Source: Nitrospirota bacterium (GTDB lineage: Bacteria; Nitrospirota; Thermodesulfovibrionia; Thermodesulfovibrionales; UBA9159). From it: a DNA stretch of 64,000 nt. The stretch is from positions 1 through 64,000 of the forward strand of contig JAJYIF010000005.1 of the NCBI GenBank assembly GCA_021790195.1, in the 5' to 3' direction. A program made the position numbers and the translations under genes. This document shows positions 36,676 to 44,149 of this stretch, in pieces. The notes under the pieces are model-generated. The model saw only the letters and a program-made list of their open reading frames with translations. It ran no database searches and was not told where the DNA came from. The first letter of the stretch is position 1, and the number at the start of each line of letters is the position of its first letter.

Positions 36676-36721
36676 GACTCCACTTCAGAAAAAAGTCTGG
36701 GACAATTTCCGAAGTGGAGTC
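36676..36721. repeat. 11-bp perfect inverted repeat
   Basis: GACTCCACTTC and GAAGTGGAGTC are perfectly complementary, 24 bases apart, in the gap upstream of the cytochrome gene. The block GGGACAATTTCCGAAGTGGAG resembles GGGACACTTC...GAAGTGGAGCC near 29300, which suggests related remnants of a mobile palindromic element. No T-run follows. Confidence 0.5.
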
Positions 36722-36815
36722 AGTGCGAAAGGGAGGAACGTCCGTTAAGGACCGTCCCGTGCAGGCATAAGCCTGCGGAGAAAAAAAGAGACTCACAACT
36801 CCGGAACTGCTGCGA

Positions 36816-37094
36816 TTATTCGGGGGGCTGCTCTTGCTGAAAGACTATCAGCGGGTATCCGGCAAAGCCGCCGGACGTTCTCATTAGAAAGGAACTCACT
36901 AAAGAAACCGGCCTGCACAAGCATTCGCAGATGAACGGCGTGTCACTGTTCGATTGGAGACCCGCGCCTGAGCTATGACAAACATCCAGAGTAACAAAGG
37001 CGGGTGTGGCGCTTCCTGAAGCAGGAGGGACATAAACGAGAGGCACGATCGAAAAACAAAGAGCAAGAATGACGATTACGGAAAGAAGTTTCAT
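36816..37094 (-). CDS. Small exported Cys-containing protein, unknown function
   Basis: A 92-residue protein with a clear signal peptide (MKLLSVIVILALCFSIVPLV) and a mature part with LDVCH and, after ~15 residues, ICECLC. The four Cys plus His could bind metal or form disulfides. I have no firm family; short secreted proteins with a VCH...CxCxC layout occur next to metal-handling genes in related bacteria. The ATG has no Shine-Dalgarno, and a promoter ends right at it, so a leaderless mRNA is possible. A TTG start 18 bases upstream would put the promoter inside the gene. It is the first gene of the minus-strand cytochrome/NosL group. Confidence 0.55.
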   Translation of the reverse strand: MKLLSVIVILALCFSIVPLVYVPPASGSATPAFVTLDVCHSSGAGLQSNSDTPFICECLCRPVSLVSSFLMRTSGGFAGYPLIVFQQEQPPE

Positions 37095-37101
37095 AAAGTT
37101 T

Positions 37102-37131
37102 ACAATATTCAAAGAGGCTCGCGGCTGTCAA
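37102..37131 (-). promoter_or_regulatory. Candidate promoter for the small exported protein
   Basis: On the minus strand a perfect TTGACA, an 18-base spacer and TATTGT, with an A/T-rich block (AATTATAATTTTAAG) directly upstream that could act as an UP element. The predicted start is at or within a base or two of the ATG at 37094. Confidence 0.45.
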
Positions 37132-37269
37132 CTTAAAATTATAATTTTAGATTATCTCACCGGTCCTCATTGCCCGCGGACGATTGTTCGGCCGGTCCGC
37201 GGTGATAGAATTTCGGAAGAAATACTGCTAAACTCTTGGGGAGGGAAAAGGAAAGGACCATTTGGAGAA

Positions 37270-37914
37270 ATGACTTTTCAGACGCTGAGAGACATAATGG
37301 TGGATTTTCAGCTGGTCCCGCGAGGGCTCCATGACAAGCGGGTCCTTGATGCCATGAAGAAGATCCCGAGGCAGCTCTTTGTTGACGAGTCTCTTTGGGA
37401 CAGGGCATATGACGACATGGCGCTACCTGTCGGCGAAGGTCAGACCATTTCGCAGCCGTACATGGTTGCGGTCATGACGGAGCTGCTTGCCCTTTCCGGA
37501 AACGAAAAGGTGCTCGAGATAGGCACTGGTTCGGGCTATCAGGCGGCTGTATTAGCTGAGCTTTCGCGGGAGGTATATTCTATTGAGAGGATCGGGGCCT
37601 TGTCTGAAAAGGCCGGAGAGACCCTCAGAAACCTGGGGTACATCAACATCCACCTCAGGGTAGGAGACGGCACTCTCGGCTGGCCTGAAGCAGCTCCCTT
37701 CGACAGGATACTCATCACCGCAGGCGCACCCGATATGCCCGAACCCCTCATCGGACAGCTCTCCGACGGAGGGATCATAATTGCACCGGTCGGCGACAGG
37801 TTCTCGCAGCAGCTCATAAGAATCACAAAGGAGGAAGGACACCTGAAGAGCGAATACCATACACCGTGCATGTTCGTCCCCCTTATCGGGGAATACGGAT
37901 GGAAGGAAGAGTAA
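37270..37914 (+). CDS. pcm: Protein-L-isoaspartate O-methyltransferase
   Basis: Repairs damaged aspartyl residues by methylating isoaspartate with S-adenosylmethionine. 214 residues from the ATG preceded by TTTGGAGAA; the open frame extends 67 codons upstream but that part has no homology and overlaps the promoter of the divergent gene. Motifs: RQLFVDES, YDDMALPVGEGQTISQPYMV, SAM site EIGTGSGYQAAVLAEL, GDGTLGWPEAAPFDRILITA, and the C-terminal FVPLIGEYGW. It converges with the nickel-transport genes. Confidence 0.94.
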   Translation: MTFQTLRDIMVDFQLVPRGLHDKRVLDAMKKIPRQLFVDESLWDRAYDDMALPVGEGQTISQPYMVAVMTELLALSGNEKVLEIGTGSGYQAAVLAELSREVYSIERIGALSEKAGETLRNLGYINIHLRVGDGTLGWPEAAPFDRILITAGAPDMPEPLIGQLSDGGIIIAPVGDRFSQQLIRITKEEGHLKSEYHTPCMFVPLIGEYGWKEE

Positions 37915-37921
37915 TGGCCCG

Positions 37922-38257
37922 CTACTTCTTTTTGAGTATCTTCCCGAGCACGTATGACACGGCCGCCACCATCGCAACGCCGACGATTCCGGAAACAATA
38001 TAGGCAACATAGGACTTCCCGCCCTTGTCCCATCCCGTGAAGGCATAATCCTTGATGGGCGCGGTCCACAGCTCCGAAATACGTTTCAAGCCTGCCGGCA
38101 CATATCCCGCGATGTCTTTCAGCTCGTCCGCACCCCATTCTCCCCAGGCGCCGCCCGACTTGAAGAGTCTCGGCAGTAACAGCCCAAGAGGCGCCAGGAC
38201 TATCAGGACTGCGATCCATATCCAGAGCTTTCTGTAATTTATGCCCTCCTTCGTCAC
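37922..38257 (-). CDS. PDGLE-domain protein, CbiN-like component of a Ni/Co ECF transporter
   Basis: A 111-residue membrane protein with two hydrophobic segments, one near each end. The central sequence APLGLLLPRLFKSGGAWGEW, then ELKDIAGYVPAGLKR and WTAPIKDYAF, is the PDGLE-type pattern of proteins that replace CbiN/NikN beside CbiM. It overlaps the cbiM gene by four bases (ATGA). It is needed together with CbiM for metal uptake. No ATPase (CbiO) or CbiQ gene follows; the next gene is the convergent pcm. Confidence 0.85.
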   Translation of the reverse strand: MTKEGINYRKLWIWIAVLIVLAPLGLLLPRLFKSGGAWGEWGADELKDIAGYVPAGLKRISELWTAPIKDYAFTGWDKGGKSYVAYIVSGIVGVAMVAAVSYVLGKILKKK

Positions 38258-38940
38258 GATCGGCCCTCCAGCAGGTCTGGATGGGATCTTCGCAGATAGA
38301 GCAGCACAAACACGGTGACCAATGCTTCAACAACTCCGAAAAGGAAGACATGCTCGAGCATTATCGCGGGGATAGTAAGTTTGAGAGGAAAGGGACAATA
38401 GAGCGGTCTTCCGTCCTGTCCTACATAGAGCAAAGGCTGAACGCCGAGTTCGAGCGCAGTGAGAAACGCGGCAAAGTTTATGCCCGCATATGAACCAACC
38501 GCTCCCCCTATGAGGAACCTCTTGCCCTTGCTCGCGGCAGCCCCGCGCCGCCCCGCGATCAGCCTGAAGACGGCATATCCGACAAGTACCTCCGCAAACG
38601 CCATGTTGAAGCAGTTTGCGCCGAGCGCCGTAATTCCTCCGTCGCCAAAAACAAGGGCCTGAATAGCGAGCGCGATGGACACGGCGATCACGGCGGCCCA
38701 CGGACCGATAAGGATGGCGACCAGGGTGGCGCCCGTCGCGTGTCCCGTAGTCCCGCCCGGGATCGGCACATTGAACATCATTACGACGAAACTGAAGGCC
38801 GCGGAGAGGGCAAGGAGAGGGACCTGCACGGCCTGCAACGTCTTCCTCATCTGCCTTGAGGCGTAGAGCCACACCGGCGCCATGGCCGCCCAAAGTCCGC
38901 CATATGTTACCGGTCCCAAATACCCATCAGGTATGTGCAT
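38254..38940 (-). CDS. cbiM: Energy-coupling factor Ni/Co transporter S component CbiM
   Basis: Substrate-specific membrane subunit, 228 residues, about seven helices. MHIPDGYLGP is the conserved N-terminus whose amino group and His2 bind the metal. VPIPGGTTGHATGATL and GDGGITALGANCFNMAFAEV hold the other conserved His/Asn residues. It lies four bases after nikR and overlaps the PDGLE gene. Linkage to nikR argues that nickel is the main substrate (NikM role), but cobalt cannot be excluded by sequence. Confidence 0.93.
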   Translation of the reverse strand: MHIPDGYLGPVTYGGLWAAMAPVWLYASRQMRKTLQAVQVPLLALSAAFSFVVMMFNVPIPGGTTGHATGATLVAILIGPWAAVIAVSIALAIQALVFGDGGITALGANCFNMAFAEVLVGYAVFRLIAGRRGAAASKGKRFLIGGAVGSYAGINFAAFLTALELGVQPLLYVGQDGRPLYCPFPLKLTIPAIMLEHVFLFGVVEALVTVFVLLYLRRSHPDLLEGRS

Positions 38941-38944
38941 CTAA

Positions 38945-39361
38945 TTACTTGAGCCGTTTCCCGGTCGTTGTGACCGACAGTTTTCCGTGTTTTACGCCTT
39001 TCGTGCCTATCAGCCTGTCCGCGATAGCCTTTATGTCCCCTGACTTGCCTTTCACTACGATGACCTCAAGACAGTTATGCTCGTCGAGATGAATGTGCAT
39101 CGAAGAGATTATCGCCTTGTGATAACGATGCTGTAAGTCCGTGAGGGTATCCGTCAGCTCCCTGGTTTCGTGGGAGTACACTATGGTAATAGAGCCCACA
39201 GTTTCGGACGCTGCGGACTCCCACTCCTCCATTACAAGACTGTCCCTGATGAGGTCCCTGATGGCCTCGCTCCTGTTTGAATAGCCTTTCTTGCCTATGA
39301 GGCCGTCGAACCTGTCGAGCAGGACTTTATCAAGCGATACACCGAACCTTATAACCGCCAT
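38945..39361 (-). CDS. nikR: Nickel-responsive regulator NikR
   Basis: Ribbon-helix-helix repressor, 138 residues. The N-terminal DNA-binding part is RFGVSLDKVLLDRFD, then SNRSEAIRDLIRD; the C-terminal ACT-like part has the high-affinity nickel ligands His78, His89, His91 and Cys97, equivalent to the E. coli set shifted by two. It is the first gene of nikR-cbiM-PDGLE, so it presumably represses its own operon when nickel is sufficient. A candidate operator and a strong promoter lie immediately upstream. Confidence 0.95.
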   Translation of the reverse strand: MAVIRFGVSLDKVLLDRFDGLIGKKGYSNRSEAIRDLIRDSLVMEEWESAASETVGSITIVYSHETRELTDTLTDLQHRYHKAIISSMHIHLDEHNCLEVIVVKGKSGDIKAIADRLIGTKGVKHGKLSVTTTGKRLK

Positions 39362-39362
39362 G

Positions 39363-39389
39363 GTGTTACCTTTCTTTAATTAGTGTTAC
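39363..39389 (-). promoter_or_regulatory. Candidate NikR operator: two GTGTTAC half-sites as a direct repeat
   Basis: GTGTTAC occurs twice, 13 bases apart, directly upstream of the nikR ATG (read as GTAACAC on the coding strand). The half-site and the 13-base spacing equal the NikR motif I recall for delta-proteobacteria (GTGTTAC-N13/14-GTAACAC), except that the second half is in direct rather than inverted orientation. One half overlaps the -10 box, the other the ribosome-binding region. Confidence 0.6.
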
Positions 39390-39416
39390 TATACCACCCG
39401 GCGTTTCCTTTGTCAA
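39388..39416 (-). promoter_or_regulatory. Promoter of the nikR-cbiM-PDGLE operon
   Basis: On the minus strand TTGACA, an exact 17-base spacer and TATAGT. This is the best sigma70-type promoter seen in the window. The -10 box shares two bases with the upstream GTGTTAC half-site, placing it under direct steric control by a repressor bound there. Confidence 0.7.
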
Positions 39417-39547
39417 TGCCGGGCGAGCGCAGAGCGGCTTGCCGGGACAATCGGCCGTTCATCTTCCTGTAATCTTGCACGTTCTATAATGAAGCCCATA
39501 GAGTGAATATTGCGGCACAGATCATTGCACGAAAGGAGGTGAGAGAC

Positions 39548-39904
39548 ATGAAAGAGATGACAACGGTCCTCGCAGGCGTTGTCCTGACAGCCCTCATCGC
39601 TGTAGGCGGTGTGTCGGCCCAGCAGGCCAAGAACGCTGACGCCATCAGGGTCAAGAGTGGTGACGCGGCAGGTTCTGCTGAGAAGGCAAGGATCTCGCGC
39701 GATTCGGCTGTAAATGCAGCTCTGAACGCTGTCCCGGGAAAGGCGCTGGAGACGGAACTCGAAAGCGAAAACGGTCGTCTTGTCTATAGCGTCGAGATAG
39801 CACAGGCCGGCCGTCATACAGCGGAAGTGAAGGTTGACGCAGTAAACGGCAAGGTTCTGAAAATCAGCGCCGACCGCGGAGATAAAGAAGAAGGCGAAAA
39901 GTAA
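39548..39904 (+). CDS. Exported PepSY-domain protein
   Basis: A 118-residue small exported protein with a signal peptide (cut near GGVSAQ) and one PepSY-type domain in the second half: ARISRDSAVNAALNAVPGK, ETELESENGRLVYSVEI and VKVDAVNGKVLKI. AAGGAGGTGAG precedes the ATG. PepSY proteins next to OmpR/kinase pairs often act as periplasmic modulators or sensors of stress or metals. It lies 72 bases before the regulator gene, with a hairpin between. Confidence 0.85.
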   Translation: MKEMTTVLAGVVLTALIAVGGVSAQQAKNADAIRVKSGDAAGSAEKARISRDSAVNAALNAVPGKALETELESENGRLVYSVEIAQAGRHTAEVKVDAVNGKVLKISADRGDKEEGEK

Positions 39905-39918
39905 TTATGTAACACGAT

Positions 39919-39941
39919 GGGGCGGAAGAAGTTTCCGCCCC
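39919..39941 (+). terminator. Hairpin between PepSY and regulator genes
   Basis: GGGGCGGAA, loop GAAGT, TTCCGCCCC: a perfect 9-bp G/C-rich stem. It is followed by TCCACTT rather than a T-run, so termination would be partial. It could allow high expression of the small PepSY protein over the downstream regulatory genes. Confidence 0.5.
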
Positions 39942-39976
39942 TCCACTTAAAAAGAGAAACCAAGTAAAATAAGTCT

Positions 39977-40645
39977 ATGCGCATATTGATTGTGGAAGAT
40001 GAAAGATCGCTTGCCGACATTGTAAAGAAAGGCCTCGAAGAAGAGGGATATATTATAGATATTGCATACAATGGTGAAGAAGGACTTTATATGGCGGAAA
40101 ATGAACCGTCCGACATTATAATCCTGGATATAATGCTGCCGGTTGTCGATGGAATGACCATCCTCAAAAGGATTCGCAAGACAGGGATTCAGACTCCCGT
40201 TCTTATGCTCACAGCCAAAGACACGGTCATAGATAAGGTATCGGGGCTGGACAGCGGTGCCGATGACTATCTGACGAAGCCGTTCTTCTTTGATGAACTC
40301 CTGGCCCGCATAAGGGCGCTGACCAGGAGGAATTCCGGGGTCAAATCCTCTACTATTGAGATAGGCGATCTTGTCATTGACATGGCCGCTCGTGAAGTCA
40401 GAAGAGGCGGAAAGGACATCCTGCTTTCGCCAAGAGAATATGCGCTGCTTGAGTATATGGCCATAAACAAGAATAAGGCGTTGAGCAGGACATTCCTCAC
40501 AGACCACCTCTACGATCAGGACTTTAACCTCGACAGCAATGTCATAGATGTCTTCATCAATCGCATCAGGAACAAGATAGATAGAAGGTTCGATAAGAAA
40601 CTAATCCATACCTTACGCGGCTCAGGATATATGCTCAAGGGATAA
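39977..40645 (+). CDS. Response regulator, OmpR/PhoB family
   Basis: DNA-binding response regulator, 222 residues. Receiver: LIVEDERSLADIVKKG (acidic pair), phospho-acceptor Asp51 in IIILDIMLPVVDG, LTAKD and KPFFFDELLARIRAL. Winged helix: ILLSPREYALLEYM, SRTFLTDHLYD, SNVIDVFINRIRNKID and LIHTLRGSGYML. It precedes the kinase by two bases. The pair resembles heavy-metal and stress systems of the CusRS/CzcRS type, which fits the RND efflux genes downstream. Confidence 0.93.
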   Translation: MRILIVEDERSLADIVKKGLEEEGYIIDIAYNGEEGLYMAENEPSDIIILDIMLPVVDGMTILKRIRKTGIQTPVLMLTAKDTVIDKVSGLDSGADDYLTKPFFFDELLARIRALTRRNSGVKSSTIEIGDLVIDMAAREVRRGGKDILLSPREYALLEYMAINKNKALSRTFLTDHLYDQDFNLDSNVIDVFINRIRNKIDRRFDKKLIHTLRGSGYMLKG

Positions 40646-40647
40646 AT

Positions 40648-42084
40648 ATGCTTTCGTCCATAAAAGCAAGAGTCATTGCATTCTACATGACCGTCCTGTT
40701 CCTCACCTTATCTGCACTAGGGGTTTTTCTATATTTCAGCCTCCATAAGATCGTCTATAACTCCATCGACGAGGGCCTTCGGTCGAGGGCAAGGGCATTG
40801 GCGACCCTGGTGACTGAGAACGACGAGGAAACGGAGCTTGGCCTTTCCGACGATCTCATGCGGGATTACACCTCTCCAAGATCCAATAGTCTTTTTCAGA
40901 TACGCCGCATTGACGGGAGCACCCTTGGGAAATCATCCGCTTTGAGAGACTTGGATCTGCCCTTTCAGGATGGAAGAGGCCGGACAAGTTTTGAGACCAT
41001 TCTTTTGAAGGGCGAGCCCACGAGGCTCATCAATTTCTACGTCCGTGAGGATACAAGCCGAGGGAACGGAGAAAGAAAGCCTGCCCCAAAGAGCAAAGGG
41101 CACGGCCTCGTTGTGCAATGTGCCGAGAATATAGAGGAGAGGATAGATCTCCTTCAGCGCTATGGAGTCATACTTTTCCTTTCAATTGTTGTTATCATGA
41201 TCGTCTCTGCGTCCGGCAGCTTCTTAATCGCAAGAAAGGCGCTTGCGCCCATAGAGGAGATAACAGAGACCGTTGACCGGATTTCAGAATCCAATCTTTC
41301 CGAAAGGGTTACCGGAAGAAACATCCCATTGGAATTGAAAGGACTTGCAGCCTCTTTTAATCGCACCTTTGACAGACTTGAAAGCTCGTTTCAGCGCCAG
41401 AGACAGTTTGCGGCAGATGCCTCTCATGAGCTCAGAACGCCGTTGTCGGTCATCTTGAGCCACGGAGAAATCGCCCTGAGAAGAGAAAGGAGCGCAGAGG
41501 ATTACAAGAATGCTCTCGCTGCCGTTGTGAAGGCCGCAGGGATGATGTCGGAAATAGTTCAGAAACTCTTTGCCCTGGCGCGCCTGGACACTGATAAGTT
41601 TGAGCTTAGAATGGAACATATAAAGATTGGAGACGTCGTCCGTGAATCGGTAAAAATGCTGAAACCCCTTGCTGAGCAGCGGGACATCACTATCAATATA
41701 CCGTCAGCCGAAACTGTTGCTGTTCGCGGAGACCATGGGGCCTTATTGGAACTCTTTACCAACCTCATAGACAACGCCATAAAATATAATAACCCCCGGG
41801 GGAAAATAGATATCTTCGTCAGAATGGAGCCGGTCTTTGTTGTGACCGAGATACGAGATACAGGGCTCGGCATACCGGAGAGTGATCTCGATAAAGTCTT
41901 TGACCGTTTTTACAGGGTCAACAAAGCCCGTTCTAAGGAGATCGGCGGAATAGGATTGGGCCTGAGTATTTGTAGCGAGATAGTGAGGCTGCATGGAGGC
42001 AGGATAGAGATAAAGAGCAAGAAAGGGATGGGGACTACGGTCACTGTTTATCTGAAAGGAGATAAAGATGTCGCGCAGAGTTAA
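40648..42084 (+). CDS. Sensor histidine kinase with HAMP domain
   Basis: Membrane kinase, 478 residues. Two transmembrane helices (about 9-32 and 172-196) flank a ~140-residue periplasmic sensor that resembles no domain I can name. HAMP follows (LAPIEEITETVDRISESNLSERV), then the H box FAADASHELRTPLSVI, N box LFTNLIDNAIKYNNP, and G boxes IRDTGLGIPESD and IGLGLSICSEIV. The type is that of heavy-metal sensor kinases. Its last 17 bases overlap the phosphatase gene, so translation is coupled. Confidence 0.93.
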   Translation: MLSSIKARVIAFYMTVLFLTLSALGVFLYFSLHKIVYNSIDEGLRSRARALATLVTENDEETELGLSDDLMRDYTSPRSNSLFQIRRIDGSTLGKSSALRDLDLPFQDGRGRTSFETILLKGEPTRLINFYVREDTSRGNGERKPAPKSKGHGLVVQCAENIEERIDLLQRYGVILFLSIVVIMIVSASGSFLIARKALAPIEEITETVDRISESNLSERVTGRNIPLELKGLAASFNRTFDRLESSFQRQRQFAADASHELRTPLSVILSHGEIALRRERSAEDYKNALAAVVKAAGMMSEIVQKLFALARLDTDKFELRMEHIKIGDVVRESVKMLKPLAEQRDITINIPSAETVAVRGDHGALLELFTNLIDNAIKYNNPRGKIDIFVRMEPVFVVTEIRDTGLGIPESDLDKVFDRFYRVNKARSKEIGGIGLGLSICSEIVRLHGGRIEIKSKKGMGTTVTVYLKGDKDVAQS

Positions 42085-42646
42085 GTTTATCGCCGCGTTC
42101 CTTCTGTCGTTGCTTATCTTGGTTGCCGGCTATTACTTGTACATGGAGGAGCAGGGCAACTTCCATGCGATTACACTTCGAGAGGCATACAGGTCTGCCC
42201 AGCTTGACAGGGACGAACTCACATATTACCTTAAGAAGTATCGGATCAGAAGTATCTTGAATTTACGGGGGAGTCATCCTGAAGCGTCATGGTATCGAGA
42301 CGAGATGGAGATCAGTGCGGAGAACAATGTCGTGCATTTCGACATCCCTTTGTCGGCATCCAGTGCCCCGAAAAGTGAATACATAAGGGAAATGGTCAGC
42401 ATATTCAGAACCGCACCTCGTCCTATTTTGATGCACTGCCAGGGCGGTGCCGACAGATCCGGTCTGGCTGCTGCAATATGGGAGGTAATCGTGGACGGAA
42501 GGTCAAAGAAAGATGCGGCAGGACAGTTGTCTTTGCGCTATGGTCACTTGCCCATAGGACCAACAACTGTGTTGGACAAATTTTTCGAGAGGTGGGACCC
42601 GACATCTCAATATGCAAATCCAACCAACGAGAGACGACCCAAATGA
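42068..42646 (+). CDS. Membrane-anchored dual-specificity/tyrosine phosphatase-like protein
   Basis: A 192-residue protein with an N-terminal transmembrane anchor (residues ~8-24) and a cysteine-phosphatase domain. The P-loop is HCQGGADRSG (nucleophile Cys124, Arg130). Upstream parts (YRSAQLDRDELTYYLKKY, ILNLRGSHPE, HFDIPLSAS) match bacterial DSP/tyrosine phosphatases of the type found beside kinases. Topology suggests the catalytic part lies in the periplasm or, if inverted, the cytoplasm. Its start is inside the end of the kinase gene, an uncommon pairing. The substrate is unknown; phosphoinositide-like or phosphoprotein targets are both possible. Confidence 0.85.
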   Translation: MSRRVKFIAAFLLSLLILVAGYYLYMEEQGNFHAITLREAYRSAQLDRDELTYYLKKYRIRSILNLRGSHPEASWYRDEMEISAENNVVHFDIPLSASSAPKSEYIREMVSIFRTAPRPILMHCQGGADRSGLAAAIWEVIVDGRSKKDAAGQLSLRYGHLPIGPTTVLDKFFERWDPTSQYANPTNERRPK

Positions 42647-42712
42647 GGTCTGGTGCGGTGGAACTATCTCTTCCGATGAGATGGCAAATGCACCGCGTAT
42701 GAGGAAACAGCA

Positions 42713-44149
42713 GTGGCTGTATCATTTTTGTTTATGAAGATTCGCATAAATTTACCCATTGATATGAGCGGCGTCTTGGGAATCCTCATGCCCCTGCTGG
42801 TCCTTCAGGGCTGCGCCGTGTATCAAGCAAAACCTCTCGATGAACATGCGGTTTCGCAGGCCCTAGCATCCCCTGATCTTGGGTCTGTTCGCGTAAAGGC
42901 TGAAGAGATAAAACACCCGATCTTGAAACCGCGCCTTATAGATTTCAGCAAGGGCATATCCGCCCAGGACGCGGCGATCATAGCGGTCATCGCAAACCCT
43001 GCGATCCGTGCCGAGAGGGACCGCCGCGGCATAGCCGAGGCCCAGCTCTTGCAAGCGGGCGTCCTGCCAAATCCTACTTTCAGTTACAACCTCGCTGTCC
43101 CGACAGGCGGCAATACAGGGGGTACCGTAAATGCATACGGTCTGGGGCTGGACTGGAGCATCATTAAACCCCTCCTCACAAGAGGCGCAGAGACAGATGC
43201 GGCCCGCGCTCAGGCGGCCTCGGTGGACCTCGATGTGGCATGGCATGAGTGGCAGGCGGCCCAGGCTGCGAAACAGCATGTATATGGAGTATTGTATCTG
43301 GAGAAGCAGTTGGCCGTCGCGCAGCGGGACGAGGTGAGGCTCAAGGAGAATCTGGAGGCAATAAAGAAGGCAGTCCATATGGGCGATATGACGATTATAG
43401 AGCTCGATGCCGCAAATGCCGCACTCAGCAGGATCCACAGCATTGTCCTCGATATTGAAAAGAAGTTGAAACAGGAAAGGCTCGCTCTGAACCTGGCACT
43501 CGGCTTTCCGCCGGACAGCATAATCCCTCTTTCAAAGGACATGCAACTGCCGTCTTTTGAGAATATCCCGTCACTGGAAGAGATCATGAAGGGACTGGAG
43601 GTCAGGAGGCTCGACCTCCTCGCCCTGAAGCTGGGTTATCAGAGCCGGGAGGAGAGCCTCAGGGCCGCCGTCCGCGCCCAGTTCCCTGAAATAAACATCG
43701 GGCTCTCACATGCACGGGACACTTCCAATGTCGCCACGACGGGGTTTTCCGTATCGATAAGCCTTCCCTTCTTCGACCGGAACCAGGGCCGGATCGCGAT
43801 AGAGACGGCAAGCAGACAGAAACTCTATGACGAATATCTGGACCGCGTTTATAGAGCAAGAGCGGACGCCGCCCGCATCCTGGCGGACATTGGCTCCGTG
43901 GAAGAACAGGAGGATTCGGCGGAAAAGGCAGTTGAGTCTCTTGAGAAGCTTGTAGAGATATCATACAGCGGTTTTCTGGAGGGCAATGTCGACATACTAA
44001 GTTATTATAACGAGCTGGACAGGCTCTTCTCAGCCCGGCTTGAGGTCCTGAAGATCGAGCACGACCTCTCCGGTCTGTACGTGGCCCTGGAAATAACTTC
44101 CGGCGAATTCCTGGCACGCGCCGGCAATAAGAAGGAGGCGCCGAGGTAA
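42713..44149 (+). CDS. TolC-family outer-membrane efflux lipoprotein
   Basis: Outer-membrane channel of a tripartite pump, 478 residues. The N-terminus leads to lipobox LQGC, indicating lipid anchoring as in OprM-type proteins. Two OEP repeats are visible, with long coiled-coil helices (AEAQLLQAGVLPNPTFSYN; QLAVAQRDEVRLKENLEAIK; LEVRRLDLLALKLGYQSREE; PFFDRNQGRIAIETASRQ). The start is taken as GTG with GAGGA upstream; the ATG at 42734 is an alternative that keeps the lipobox. It overlaps the adaptor gene by one base (TAATG). Confidence 0.9.
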   Translation: MAVSFLFMKIRINLPIDMSGVLGILMPLLVLQGCAVYQAKPLDEHAVSQALASPDLGSVRVKAEEIKHPILKPRLIDFSKGISAQDAAIIAVIANPAIRAERDRRGIAEAQLLQAGVLPNPTFSYNLAVPTGGNTGGTVNAYGLGLDWSIIKPLLTRGAETDAARAQAASVDLDVAWHEWQAAQAAKQHVYGVLYLEKQLAVAQRDEVRLKENLEAIKKAVHMGDMTIIELDAANAALSRIHSIVLDIEKKLKQERLALNLALGFPPDSIIPLSKDMQLPSFENIPSLEEIMKGLEVRRLDLLALKLGYQSREESLRAAVRAQFPEINIGLSHARDTSNVATTGFSVSISLPFFDRNQGRIAIETASRQKLYDEYLDRVYRARADAARILADIGSVEEQEDSAEKAVESLEKLVEISYSGFLEGNVDILSYYNELDRLFSARLEVLKIEHDLSGLYVALEITSGEFLARAGNKKEAPR

